From the NCBI GenBank assembly GCA_947626395.1, contig CANQRU010000010.1, forward strand, positions 23,162 to 87,161: a stretch of DNA of 64,000 bases, in the 5' to 3' direction. The stretch's first letter is position 1. The number at the start of each line of letters is the position of its first letter. The translations under genes and the position numbers were made by a program. Under the pieces are notes generated by a model. It did not search any database and was not told where the DNA came from. It was given only the letters and a program-made list of their open reading frames with translations. The stretch is from an uncultured Lachnospiraceae bacterium (lineage in GTDB: Bacteria; Bacillota; Clostridia; Lachnospirales; Lachnospiraceae). Positions 26,576 through 36,827 of the stretch are shown one piece after another.

Positions 26576-26637
26576 AAAGAAACAGAAAACAGGTCATAGA
26601 TATACGGAACAGAGTTCAGGGAGGAATCATTTCAGAT

Positions 26638-28050
26638 ATGAAGATCTTCAACACATTGAGCAGGAGAAAAGAAGAATTTGTGCCGCTGGAGCCGGGCAAA
26701 GTCAAGATGTATGTCTGCGGCCCCACGGTCTACAACTATATCCACATCGGCAACGCCAGACCCATGATCGTCTTCGACACGGTGCGGCGGTATTTTGAGT
26801 ATAAAGGTTACGAGGTTAATTTCGTATCCAATTTCACCGATGTGGACGACAAGATCATCAATAAGGCGCTGGAGGAGGGCGTGGACGCGTCCGTGATCTC
26901 CGAGCGGTTCATCGCCGAGTGCAGAAAGGACATGGCGGGCCTGAATGTGAAGCCGGCCACGACCCATCCCCAGGCGACGAAGGAGATCGAGGGGATGCTC
27001 GCCATGATCCACACGCTGATCGAGAAAGGCCACGCCTATGTGGCTGCGGACGGAACCGTGTATTTTCGGACGGAGTCATTTCCGGAATACGGAAAGCTTT
27101 CTCACAAGAACCTGGATGAGCTGCAGTCCGGTTTCCGCGAGATCAAGGTGACCGGCGAGGAAGGCAAGGAGGACCCGAACGATTTCGTTCTGTGGAAACC
27201 GAAGAAGGAGGGCGAGCCATACTGGGAATCGCCCTGGTGCGAGGGTCGTCCCGGCTGGCATATCGAGTGCTCGGTCATGGCGAAGCGCTATCTGGGCGAT
27301 GAGATCGACATCCACGCCGGCGGCGAAGACCTGATCTTCCCCCATCACGAGAATGAGATCGCCCAGAGCGAGTGCGCCAACGGCAAGCCGTTTGCGAAGT
27401 ACTGGATGCACAACGGTTTTTTGAATATTGACAATAAGAAGATGTCCAAGTCCCTGGGGAATTTCTTCACGGTCCGGGAGATCAGCGAGAAATACGACCT
27501 GCAGGTGCTGCGATTCTTCATGCTGGGTGCTCATTACCGCAGTCCGCTGAATTTCAGCGCGGAGCTGATGGAGGCGTCGAAGAACGGTCTGGAGCGGATC
27601 CGGACGGCGGTCGGGAAGCTGGCGGAGCTTCAGCAGAAGGCGCAGGGCGCGGTTTCCATGACGGCGGCCGAGCAGGAGAATGCGGCCGCGGTAAAGGACC
27701 TGGTCGCCAAATACGAAGCCGCCATGGACGATGATTTCAACACGGCCGACGCCGTCTCCGCCATCTTTGAGCTGGTGAAGCTCAGCAATTCCACGGCGGA
27801 TGAGAAGAGCAGCCCGGCGTACGTGTCGTATCTGAAGGAGACGATCGAGAAGCTCTGCGATGTGATGGGCATCGTCACCGAGGTAAAGCATGAGGCGCTG
27901 GATGCGGAGATCGAGGCCATGATCCAGGCGCGGCAGGAGGCCAGGAAGGCGAAGAATTACGCGCTGGCCGACGAGATCCGCGGGAAGCTGTCCGATATGG
28001 GCATCATTCTGGAAGATACGAGAGAGGGCGTGAAATGGAAACGCGCGTAG
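26638..28050 (+). CDS. cysS: Cysteine--tRNA ligase
   Basis: 470 residues, standard length. Class I synthetase signatures are HIGN (VYNYIHIGNARP) and KMSKS (NKKMSKSLGNF); the zinc-binding set includes CGPTVYN, C of GWHIECS, and HAGGEDLIFPHHENE. It charges tRNA-Cys in the cytoplasm. There is no T-box leader in the 232 bases upstream. The next gene (mini-RNase III) starts inside the last 16 bases, as in many Firmicutes. Confidence 0.98.
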   Translation: MKIFNTLSRRKEEFVPLEPGKVKMYVCGPTVYNYIHIGNARPMIVFDTVRRYFEYKGYEVNFVSNFTDVDDKIINKALEEGVDASVISERFIAECRKDMAGLNVKPATTHPQATKEIEGMLAMIHTLIEKGHAYVAADGTVYFRTESFPEYGKLSHKNLDELQSGFREIKVTGEEGKEDPNDFVLWKPKKEGEPYWESPWCEGRPGWHIECSVMAKRYLGDEIDIHAGGEDLIFPHHENEIAQSECANGKPFAKYWMHNGFLNIDNKKMSKSLGNFFTVREISEKYDLQVLRFFMLGAHYRSPLNFSAELMEASKNGLERIRTAVGKLAELQQKAQGAVSMTAAEQENAAAVKDLVAKYEAAMDDDFNTADAVSAIFELVKLSNSTADEKSSPAYVSYLKETIEKLCDVMGIVTEVKHEALDAEIEAMIQARQEARKAKNYALADEIRGKLSDMGIILEDTREGVKWKRA

Positions 28051-28646
28051 GCGATGGCCGGATGGCGGGAGCCGCTGCCGGGGCAACTGTCTGTGAGACG
28101 GTCGTCGGTGCAGCAGCTGGCGGCAAGGCAGGCGCTGGCGAATCGGGTGCTGGCAAAGAGACGGCCGATAGGGCAGGCGCCGGCGAGACAGTTCCGGCCG
28201 GGCAGGAACCCGCGGCGCTTCCAGCTCATTTCAAGGAAATATTCCACCTTCATGCAGTGGACGCAGCGGCTTATTCGCCGCTGGCGCTCGCCTATATCGG
28301 CGACGCGGTCTACGAGGTGATGATCCGTACACGCGTCGTGAACCTGGGCAATATGCAGGTCAACAAGATGCACCGCCACGACGCGAATCTGGTAAAGGCG
28401 GAGACGCAGGCGCGCATGATCCGGCTTCTGGAGCCGGAGCTTACGGAGGAGGAGGACGCCGTCTACAGGCGGGGGCGCAACGCCAAGTCTGCTTCCGGCG
28501 CCAAGAACGCGTCGGTCATCGACTACCGCACAGCCACCGGCTTTGAAGCGCTGGTGGGCTATCTGTACCTGACGGAGCGGCTGGACCGGCTGGCGCAGCT
28601 GGTTGGCCTTGGGCTTGAGAAGATAGGAGAATTTGACGGAGAATGA
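28035..28646 (+). CDS. mrnC: Mini-ribonuclease III
   Basis: 203 residues. The RNase III catalytic fold without a double-stranded RNA-binding domain is at about 75-200. YIGDAVYE holds the acidic catalytic residues (D90, E94), and TGFEALVGYLYL holds the second conserved Glu. In Bacillus it matures 23S rRNA 3' and 5' ends. The first 65 residues are an Ala/Gly/Glu-rich extension not found in typical family members of about 140 residues. The start may instead lie further in, but the frame is open from the overlap with cysS. The rlmB start overlaps its stop. Confidence 0.9.
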   Translation: METRVGDGRMAGAAAGATVCETVVGAAAGGKAGAGESGAGKETADRAGAGETVPAGQEPAALPAHFKEIFHLHAVDAAAYSPLALAYIGDAVYEVMIRTRVVNLGNMQVNKMHRHDANLVKAETQARMIRLLEPELTEEEDAVYRRGRNAKSASGAKNASVIDYRTATGFEALVGYLYLTERLDRLAQLVGLGLEKIGEFDGE

Positions 28647-29449
28647 GCAGATACAGGGATGAGAAAAACGGCGCCGGTGCGCGGCCGCGCCCGGAAGAAG
28701 CGGAGAGCGGGCCGACATTGATCGAGGGCCGCAACGCGGTGCTGGAGGCGTTCCGCTCCGGCAGGACCATAGACAGGCTGTATGTGCTGGACGGCTGCAA
28801 GGACGGTCCGGTGCAGACGATCCTGCGGGAGGCCAGAAAGCAGCCGGACCTGATCCTGAATTTTGTTAAGAAGGAACGGCTGGACCAGATGTCGGCGTCC
28901 GGCCATCACCAGGGCGTGATCGCCCAGGCGGCGGCTTACGAATACGCCGCGGTGGAGGATATCCTGGAGAACGCCAGGAAGAAGGGAGAACCGCCGTTTG
29001 TGATCCTTCTGGACGGCATCGAGGATCCCCATAATCTGGGCGCCATTATCCGCACGGCGAATCAGGCCGGGGCCCATGGAGTCATTATCCCAAAGCGGCG
29101 GGCCGTGGGACTGACCGCGACGGTGGCGAAAACCTCGGCGGGAGCGTTAAACTACACGCCGGTTGCCAAGGTGACGAACCTGACGGCCGCTATCGAGCAG
29201 CTGAAGAAGGAAGGACTCTGGTTTGTCTGCGCCGACATGGAGGGAGAGGTCATGTACGATCTGAACCTGACCGGGCCTATCGGCCTGGTGGTGGGCGGCG
29301 AGGGCGACGGCGTGAGCAAGCTGGTGAAGGAGAACTGCGATATGGCCGCGCGGATCCCGATGAAGGGCGACATCGACTCGCTGAACGCATCTGTGGCGGC
29401 GGGAATCCTAGCCTATGAGATCGTGCGCCAGAGACTGAACGGAAAGTGA
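28643..29449 (+). CDS. rlmB: 23S rRNA 2'-O-methyltransferase RlmB-like (TrmH family)
   Basis: 268 residues. The N-terminal substrate-binding domain (IEGRNAVLEAFRSGRTIDRLYV) is followed by the SPOUT knot: DPHNLGAIIRTANQAG, VVGGEGDGVSKLVKENCD and PMKGDIDSLNASVAAGILAYE. The family methylates the ribose of G2251 in 23S rRNA; assignment to that exact site rests on gene context (cysS-mrnC-rlmB) and overall similarity. A 25-residue charged N-terminal tail precedes the domain. ATG 28643 overlaps the mrnC stop. Confidence 0.92.
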   Translation: MSRYRDEKNGAGARPRPEEAESGPTLIEGRNAVLEAFRSGRTIDRLYVLDGCKDGPVQTILREARKQPDLILNFVKKERLDQMSASGHHQGVIAQAAAYEYAAVEDILENARKKGEPPFVILLDGIEDPHNLGAIIRTANQAGAHGVIIPKRRAVGLTATVAKTSAGALNYTPVAKVTNLTAAIEQLKKEGLWFVCADMEGEVMYDLNLTGPIGLVVGGEGDGVSKLVKENCDMAARIPMKGDIDSLNASVAAGILAYEIVRQRLNGK

Positions 29450-29468
29450 ATGCAGAATAAACGGCGGA

Positions 29469-29540
29469 ATGCAGAGAAATGACTGGATGCAAATGAATGA
29501 CCGAGTGCAAATGAATGACCGAATGTAAATAAATGACCGA
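29469..29540 (+). repeat. Four tandem 18-bp repeats after rlmB
   Basis: Units begin at 29469, 29487, 29505 and 29523, with consensus RTGCAAATGAATGACCGA. Units 2 and 3 differ by one base; unit 4 has two transitions; unit 1 is more diverged. There are no spacers, so it is not CRISPR. The rest of the 349-base gap between rlmB and ldh holds a hairpin and no recognisable gene. Confidence 0.85.
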
Positions 29541-29549
29541 ATCCGGCCG

Positions 29550-29570
29550 GGCCGCGCGATCCGCGCGGCC
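29550..29570 (+). terminator. GC-rich hairpin after rlmB, possible terminator
   Basis: GGCCGCGCG and CGCGCGGCC form a perfect 9-bp stem with a 3-nt loop. There is no T-run after it, so termination is uncertain. Confidence 0.4.
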
Positions 29571-29798
29571 TGAACGCGTTAACGCTGATATGCGGGAAAA
29601 CATCAGCGGCACATTTTCTGCGGTCCTGCTGATTTATGGAGAAAAGCGCTGGCGATATTCCGGCTGTATCATATCGGCAGGCAGAAAAAACTGCCATATC
29701 AAAAGACGCATTGTGACATCCGGAGAAAACCATACGGCGTACGTTATATTTTGCAAGAGGACAGAGATACTAAGGAAAGGATAAAAAGGAGGCCAATC

Positions 29799-30746
29799 AT
29801 GACAAGATCGGAAAGACGGAAAGTAGTGCTGGTAGGCACCGGCATGGTGGGCATGAGTTACGCCTACTGCCTGCTGAACCAGAATGTATGCGGGGAACTG
29901 GTACTCATTGATATCGACAAGAAGAGGGCCGAGGGCGAGGCCATGGATCTGAACCACGGTCTGGCGTTTGCAAGCGGGAGCATGCGCATCTACGCGGGCG
30001 ATTACCGGGACTGTCAGGACGCGGACATCGTGGCGATCTGCGCCGGCGTGGCCCAGCAGCCGGGCGAGACCCGTCTGGATCTTCTGAAGCGCAACGAGAA
30101 GGTATTCAAATCCATCGTGGATCCGGTGACTGCTTCCGGCTTCAACGGGATCTTCCTGGTGGCCACAAACCCGGTGGATATCATGACGCGGATCACCTAC
30201 GCGCTGTCGGGCTTTAATCCCCGCCGGGTGCTGGGAAGCGGCACGGCCCTGGATACGGCCAGGCTCCGCTATCTGCTGGGCGAATACCTGAACGTGGATC
30301 CCCGCAATGTCCACGCCTATGTGATCGGGGAGCACGGCGACAGCGAGTTCGTGCCGTGGAGCCAGGCGTTTCTGGCGACGAAGCCGATCGTCGATCTGTG
30401 CGACAGCAGCGAAGACGTCTGCATGGACAGGCTCAGCGAGATCGCGGCGGAAGTCCAGGGGGCGGCCTATAAGATTATCGAGGCTAAGAAAGCCACCTAT
30501 TACGGCATCGGTATGGCGATGACCCGGATCACGAAAGCGATCCTGGGCGACGAGAACAGCGTGCTGACGGTCTCCGCCATGCTGCGCGGCGAGTACGGCC
30601 AGACCGACGTATTTGCTGGCGTTCCCTGCATCATCAACCGAAATGGTATCCAGCGTGTTCTGGAAATATCGCTGAATGAAGAGGAGCAGCAGAAGTTTGA
30701 GGACTCCTGCCGGATCCTCCGCGACAGCTACGATCAGATGCGGTGA
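29799..30746 (+). CDS. ldh: L-lactate dehydrogenase
   Basis: About 315 residues from ATG 29799 (AAAAGGAGG upstream). Reduces pyruvate to L-lactate with NADH. The Rossmann motif VGTGMVGMSYAY is at the N-terminus; the substrate-binding Arg is in GETRLDLL; ATNPVDIMT and the catalytic His in IGEHGDSEFVPWS identify it as lactate rather than malate dehydrogenase. Single gene. No allosteric site can be judged from the sequence. Confidence 0.95.
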   Translation: MTRSERRKVVLVGTGMVGMSYAYCLLNQNVCGELVLIDIDKKRAEGEAMDLNHGLAFASGSMRIYAGDYRDCQDADIVAICAGVAQQPGETRLDLLKRNEKVFKSIVDPVTASGFNGIFLVATNPVDIMTRITYALSGFNPRRVLGSGTALDTARLRYLLGEYLNVDPRNVHAYVIGEHGDSEFVPWSQAFLATKPIVDLCDSSEDVCMDRLSEIAAEVQGAAYKIIEAKKATYYGIGMAMTRITKAILGDENSVLTVSAMLRGEYGQTDVFAGVPCIINRNGIQRVLEISLNEEEQQKFEDSCRILRDSYDQMR

Positions 30747-30762
30747 ACCGGCCAGCCGCATA

Positions 30763-30792
30763 TTGACATATGCTCCGCGCCGGTGGTAAAAT
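30763..30792 (+). promoter_or_regulatory. Promoter for the hybrid histidine kinase gene
   Basis: TTGACA (30763-30768), an 18-nt spacer and TAAAAT (30787-30792). Confidence 0.65.
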
Positions 30793-30827
30793 ACTATAGT
30801 TAAAATACTGTCTGGAAGGTGGTAGGT

Positions 30828-32969
30828 ATGTCAGCCAGAGTATGGAAATATATACTCACAATGGCCGCCGTCATGGGACTTATTGTGGGCAGTATTGGAA
30901 TGAACGCGCAGGACGCACGCGCGGAAGAACTGGAGAGGCGCGTCTACAAAGTCGGGTATGTTCAGGACCGGAAGCCGGTATCCTATATGAATGAGGACGG
31001 CGAGCTGGGGGGCATTACCCGCTACATATTGGATCGGATCTCAGAGCTGAGCGGCGTGGAATTTGAATACGTGGCCCTTCCGAACGGTGCAGTCACATAT
31101 GATTATCTGCTGGGTGAAGGCTTCGATCTGGTTACCAGCGTGGAGTACAACGAGGAGAACAAGAAGGCCAGAGGAATCCTGATCAGCGATCCCTATCTTT
31201 CCGGGCAGAAAGTGATCGTAGCCCGGGAGGGAGTCGAGTTTTCCTTCAATGCGGATCTGAAAGTGGCTGTCTCGACCGGTTCCCAGACTCTGAAAAAGGT
31301 GCTCGCCCGTCTTTTTCCTAATTTTGAACAGGTTGATTATGATTCGGTAGAGGACTGCTTAAACGCCATGAAGCGGGGCGAGGCGGATCTGCTGATCCAG
31401 AACCAGTACGTGGCTGAATACTGGCTGTACCGGCCTTCCTACGAGAGCCTGAAGGTGGTTCCGATCATGGGACTGGAAGACAAGCTCTGTTTCTCGGCGG
31501 TGGTGCCGTTAGAGCATACGGATGATTCGCCGGAATGGCAGCAGAAGGAACTGCTGATCGAAAAGATCGACGACGCCATTTCCCGGATGACTGAGGACGA
31601 GACGGCCATGTATATCATCGAGGGCACGATGGAGAGCCCGTACCAGTTTACTACCGGCGATCTGCTGTACCGTTACCGCTACGCGGCCATGGTGCTGGCG
31701 GCGGCCTTCGTGCTGATCATCGTATTGATCTGTCTGCTTCTGCGGGCACGGATCCGTTCGATGGAGGACCGGGCGGATGCCAGGGCCAAGGGACGTTTCC
31801 TTTCCACCATGAGCCACGAGATCCGTACGCCGCTTAACGGTCTGGTCGGTTTAAATTACCTGATGACCCAGAATATGGATGATCGTTCAAAGCTGGAGGG
31901 TTATCTTAAGCAGTCCACGGCCACGGTCAAGTATCTGATGTCCCTGGTCAATGATATTCTGGACATGTCCAGACTTCAGGAAGAGACCATGGAACTGGGC
32001 TCCAGTCAGTTGAATCTGCGCCTTCTGGCGACGACGGCCGCTTCGCTTGTCCGGGGCGGCATGGGTGAGAAGGGGATCAATTTCCAGATCGACGTGGAAC
32101 TGCCTTATCCGGGAATTCTGGGGGACCAGGTCCGTATCGAGCAGATCCTTCTGAACATTCTGGATAACGCGAGGAAATTTACTCCGATCGGCGGAAATGT
32201 GGATTTCACCGCCAGGCAGGAGCTTCAGGACAATGAAACGGTGCTCACCGTATTTACGGTCCGGGACAATGGGACCGGCATGAGCGAGGAATTCCAGAAG
32301 CATATTTTTGATACATTTACCCGGGAAATGGAGACCGTGTCCAAAGGCAATCAGGGTACCGGCCTCGGCATGGCGATCAGCCACAGCCTGGCGAAGCTGA
32401 TGGGCGGCGACCTGACCGTTACGAGCCATAAGGGAGAAGACAGCGAGTTCACATTCTCTTTCCCGGCGCCGCTTGCTATCGCCGATGAGGAAGGCACCGA
32501 GTGGGAGAAGAAGGCGGAGCGGGAAGCGGAGGCGCAGACCAGAGACGCGGCGAGCGGGTATGAAGAAACGCCGGAGCCGGGCATGCCGGAACATTCCCTT
32601 CATGTCCTGATAGCCGAGGATAATGAACTGAACGCGGAGATCCTTCTGGAACTTCTGGAAGATGCGGGAATCACTGCCGATCTTGCTGTGAACGGCCGGG
32701 AAGCGGTGGAGAAATTCGCGCATTCCGCGGCGGGAACCTACAGTCTGATCCTGATGGATCTGCTGATGCCGGAAATGGACGGTTTCATGGCGGCCAGGGC
32801 GATCCGGGCCATGAAGCGGCCGGATGCCGCGAAGGTGAAGATATTTGCCTGTACGGCCAACTCCTACCAGGAGGATAAGGAGAAAGCCATGGAGAGCGGC
32901 ATGGATGATTTCATCACGAAACCTATCGATATCAGGGCACTGCTGGATAAACTGAAAGAACTGGGCTGA
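30828..32969 (+). CDS. Hybrid sensor histidine kinase with periplasmic-binding-type sensor
   Basis: About 713 residues from ATG 30828 (GGAAGGTGG upstream). A signal or anchor helix (about 8-28) precedes an extracellular solute-binding protein family 3 domain (about 40-270; VGYVQDRKPVSYMNEDGELGG). A membrane helix (about 283-305), a HisKA domain with H330 (SHEIRTPLNG), an ATPase domain (LLNILDNARKF, GTGLGMAIS) and a C-terminal receiver with phospho-acceptor D644 (ILMDLLMPEMDG) and KP lysine (ITKPID) follow. No PAS, HAMP or HPt domain is seen. There is no partner response regulator nearby, so it is an orphan. It probably senses an amino-acid-like ligand. Confidence 0.93.
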   Translation: MSARVWKYILTMAAVMGLIVGSIGMNAQDARAEELERRVYKVGYVQDRKPVSYMNEDGELGGITRYILDRISELSGVEFEYVALPNGAVTYDYLLGEGFDLVTSVEYNEENKKARGILISDPYLSGQKVIVAREGVEFSFNADLKVAVSTGSQTLKKVLARLFPNFEQVDYDSVEDCLNAMKRGEADLLIQNQYVAEYWLYRPSYESLKVVPIMGLEDKLCFSAVVPLEHTDDSPEWQQKELLIEKIDDAISRMTEDETAMYIIEGTMESPYQFTTGDLLYRYRYAAMVLAAAFVLIIVLICLLLRARIRSMEDRADARAKGRFLSTMSHEIRTPLNGLVGLNYLMTQNMDDRSKLEGYLKQSTATVKYLMSLVNDILDMSRLQEETMELGSSQLNLRLLATTAASLVRGGMGEKGINFQIDVELPYPGILGDQVRIEQILLNILDNARKFTPIGGNVDFTARQELQDNETVLTVFTVRDNGTGMSEEFQKHIFDTFTREMETVSKGNQGTGLGMAISHSLAKLMGGDLTVTSHKGEDSEFTFSFPAPLAIADEEGTEWEKKAEREAEAQTRDAASGYEETPEPGMPEHSLHVLIAEDNELNAEILLELLEDAGITADLAVNGREAVEKFAHSAAGTYSLILMDLLMPEMDGFMAARAIRAMKRPDAAKVKIFACTANSYQEDKEKAMESGMDDFITKPIDIRALLDKLKELG

Positions 32970-32993
32970 GCGCGAAAGCGGCTCAGCCCTTTT
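32963..32993 (+). terminator. Terminator after the hybrid kinase
   Basis: GGGCTGAGC and GCTCAGCCC form a 9-bp stem that includes the stop codon, followed by TTTT. It may also serve the convergent gene. Confidence 0.8.
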
Positions 32994-33001
32994 GATAAGA
33001 C

Positions 33002-34315
33002 CTAGTCTTCGACGGTCAGCACCCGGAAATTCAGATCTGACCAGCTGTTTCCGATCAGGTAAGAGGTGTAGTTCTTGCCCGCGGCGATATCCGCCGAGTA
33101 GGAGACCAGCGGATTGCCGGAGAGAGACAGGTTGCCCGCGGCGCCGATGATCAGAACCGGCAGTTCCCGGATCACGGAGTAGTTGGTGGAGTTGGTGATA
33201 TAGAACTGATAGCTGCCTGCAATGGCCTGCTTGTAGGACGTGACTTCCTGGAAGCCGACATTTTTGAAGACAGCGTCATGGCTGTAGAGGAACACGTCGA
33301 AGGAAGAGCCGCTGTAGGCCATATTGGCCACCCGGTAGCAGCCGGTATTGGAGCTTAAATTGCTGCAGCCGGTGTCGTCCACCTGGATCAGGTTCACGCC
33401 GCCGGCCGCGGTGTCCACCAGGACCAGTGTGTATTTCTGATTGGCAGCGAACGGGAAGCTCTGCTGGACTACCAGCGCCTGCAGACCGGTGGTACGGCGC
33501 ACGGAGACTGTGTGGAAGCCGTCGGCGATGGGCCGGTATGCGGAGATTGTACCAAAACCGATATTAGTCGCATAGATTGTATTATCGAAGGTAACGCTGA
33601 CGCTTGTGTTGGCGGTAGAGGCGTTCAGGAAGCGGACCTGGCCGAGGGTGGAACTGCCGGGGTTTCCGGAGCCGGAATTGCTGCCAGAACCGGAATTACA
33701 GCCGGGACAATTGCCGCAGGATAAGCATCCGCCGCAGCTGGGACAGGTGGGGAACCACGGAAATACCGGCCAGATGGTGGTGCCGCCGGAGCTGCCTGAG
33801 CCGGAATTACCGGAACCGGAATTACCGGAGCCTGAATTGCCGGAGCCGCCGCCCGAACCACTGCCTGAGTTGCCGCCGGAGGTATTTCCTCCCGGCCACA
33901 CGGGAGAGCCTCCTTCCGGAGCGATCGGATGGGTCAGACCGTAGTCGTTGTCGGAGTTATTGCCGGAGCTGCCGCCGGAACTGCCGATTCCGGGCCAGAC
34001 GAGAACGCTGCCGGAAGGCGTCGCGGAGGGAGTGGAGCCCTGGCTGGAATCGGCTCCGCTGCCGGCGGTGGAACCTGGGAAGACAGGAAGACCTCCTTCC
34101 GGAGCCATCGGTGTAGTCAGGCCGTAGTCGTTGTCTGAGGCGGCGCGGACCATGGAAGAGTTCGTGTTCGCGGCAGTTACCGCAATGCTGCCTGCCGAGT
34201 TGTCTGTCTGCCGGGTATTTATCCCCTGGGCGGGCATCAGCGGCATGCCGTTCTCGCAGGCCATGGCTGTGACGCCCTGATCTGCTGAAGATGAGGCGGA
34301 ATTATTGGAAACCAT
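33002..34315 (-). CDS. DUF4397-domain protein with Gly/Ser/Asn-rich repeat region
   Basis: 437 residues. The N-terminal half is low complexity. A 20-residue motif (DNDYGL-T-x-P-x-APEGG-x-PV-x-PG) appears twice (about 61-81 and 122-142), followed by a run of GSGNSGSG units, then a cysteine cluster (CPSCGGCLSCGNCPGC). The C-terminal 200 residues are a DUF4397 beta domain (VRFLNASTANTSVSVTFDN). There is no signal peptide or membrane helix, so if it is exported it is not by the Sec route. The collagen-like/Cys-rich style plus a sigma-K-like promoter suggests a spore coat or exosporium protein; this is inference. GAGGT lies seven bases before the ATG. Confidence 0.8.
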   Translation of the reverse strand: MVSNNSASSSADQGVTAMACENGMPLMPAQGINTRQTDNSAGSIAVTAANTNSSMVRAASDNDYGLTTPMAPEGGLPVFPGSTAGSGADSSQGSTPSATPSGSVLVWPGIGSSGGSSGNNSDNDYGLTHPIAPEGGSPVWPGGNTSGGNSGSGSGGGSGNSGSGNSGSGNSGSGSSGGTTIWPVFPWFPTCPSCGGCLSCGNCPGCNSGSGSNSGSGNPGSSTLGQVRFLNASTANTSVSVTFDNTIYATNIGFGTISAYRPIADGFHTVSVRRTTGLQALVVQQSFPFAANQKYTLVLVDTAAGGVNLIQVDDTGCSNLSSNTGCYRVANMAYSGSSFDVFLYSHDAVFKNVGFQEVTSYKQAIAGSYQFYITNSTNYSVIRELPVLIIGAAGNLSLSGNPLVSYSADIAAGKNYTSYLIGNSWSDLNFRVLTVED

Positions 34316-34341
34316 AGATGTACCTCAATGTTGTTTTACTC

Positions 34342-34369
34342 TAGTGTATGAAGGCAGGCATGTTCCGGT
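34342..34369 (-). promoter_or_regulatory. Sigma-K-like promoter for the DUF4397 gene
   Basis: On the minus strand, AC is followed by 17 nt and CATACACTA, matching the sigma-K pattern (AC, 16-17 nt, CATANNNTA). It lies 27 bases before the start codon. The match is short, so it is only suggestive. Confidence 0.45.
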
Positions 34370-34462
34370 GAACGATTTGTTTTCCCGAGTAAAACGACGT
34401 TACGACATTACTATAAGAGAAAAGCGTCAAAAGAAGAAGCGCTTCAAATGCTTAATGCTGTA

Positions 34463-34482
34463 TAGGTCGACTTAGGTCGACT
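34463..34482. repeat. 10-bp tandem direct repeat
   Basis: TAGGTCGACT occurs twice in tandem between the tRNA-Thr terminator and the DUF4397 promoter. Function unknown. Confidence 0.6.
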
Positions 34483-34497
34483 CTGTTCCCGATACAC

Positions 34498-34536
34498 AAA
34501 AAGAGCCGGAAACCTTATAAAATCAAGGTTTCCGGC
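34498..34536 (-). terminator. Terminator of tRNA-Thr
   Basis: On the minus strand GCCGGAAACCTT pairs perfectly with AAGGTTTCCGGC, followed by TCTTTTT. Confidence 0.9.
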
Positions 34537-34548
34537 GTTAAACATAAG

Positions 34549-34621
34549 AGCTGGCGACGGGACTCGGACCCGTGACCTCCTCACTACCAATGAGGTGCGC
34601 TACCGCCTGTGCCACGCCAGC
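34549..34621 (-). tRNA. tRNA-Thr (anticodon GGT)
   Basis: Minus-strand cloverleaf: acceptor GCTGGCG/CGCCAGC, anticodon stem CCTCA/TGAGG with loop TTGGTAG (anticodon GGT), T arm ACGGG/CCCGT. The discriminator is T, as in many Gram-positive threonine tRNAs. CCA is not encoded. Confidence 0.93.
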
Positions 34622-34864
34622 CTTTTACGGCTCCTCAACGAGCCGTATGTTATATTAGCACGAGATTTTCTTTTTGTCAACCAGAGATTCGAAAAATTCT
34701 TGAGAGTGGAATTTCGGGGAAGGAGTGCTCCGTGTGATAATTGTACAGTCTTTTTTCCGGCGGCACCGAAATTTTGTGCCGGATACCTCTTTCCAATCAT
34801 ACGGAAATGTGTTATGATAACCTATTATTGGAAAGAAAGACAAGACAGATCGCTGGAGGAGATT

Positions 34865-36562
<1,698 letters not shown>

Positions 36563-36611
36563 GTCTTTGCGGCAGGGAAACATATCTGGCGATAAACTGG
36601 TTAGAGAGTGA

Positions 36612-36646
36612 TTACGAACGGACTGTCACCGACGTTCTGTTCGCAC
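36612..36646 (+). repeat. 35-nt hairpin element 1 (degenerate copy)
   Basis: Two 14-nt arms (36612-36625, 36633-36646) flank a 7-nt loop, TCACCGA (minus strand TCGGTGA). The arms have about three mismatches. It lies 49 bases after glnS. See the finding on the element family. Confidence 0.6.
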
Positions 36647-36654
36647 AGAAATAC

Positions 36655-36693
36655 GAAGGCTGAAACGCGAAAATGGTGCTTTCAGCCTTCTTG
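36655..36693 (+). terminator. Terminator after glnS
   Basis: GAAGGCTGAAA and TTTCAGCCTTC form a perfect 11-bp stem with a 14-nt loop; TTGT follows. Confidence 0.7.
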
Positions 36694-36700
36694 TACGTTA

Positions 36701-36775
36701 CGCTGAACGCCAGAGGCCGTACTGAGCGTCAGAAACCGCGCTGAACGCCAAAGGCTGTACCGAGTGTCAGAATCC
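36701..36775 (+). repeat. Imperfect tandem duplication, period 38 bp
   Basis: CGCTGAACGCCARAGGCYGT starts both copies (36701 and 36739). All visible differences between the copies are transitions. Confidence 0.75.
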
Positions 36776-36827
36776 GTGCCGGGATGTCAGCGGCATACGA
36801 AAAGAGGAGCAACAGAGGGGGAAGAAA

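Noticed and set aside
26406..26637. T-box riboswitch before cysS
   Set aside because: No specifier stem or T-box TGGNACCGCG motif and no terminator hairpin could be found; the same holds for the glnS leader.
29469..29540. CRISPR array
   Set aside because: Units are tandem with no spacers, only 18 bp long, and no cas gene is near.
34351..34385. Sixth copy of the 35-nt hairpin element (CCGGTGA at 34365-34371)
   Set aside because: The flanking 14-nt arms are not complementary, so the loop match is chance.
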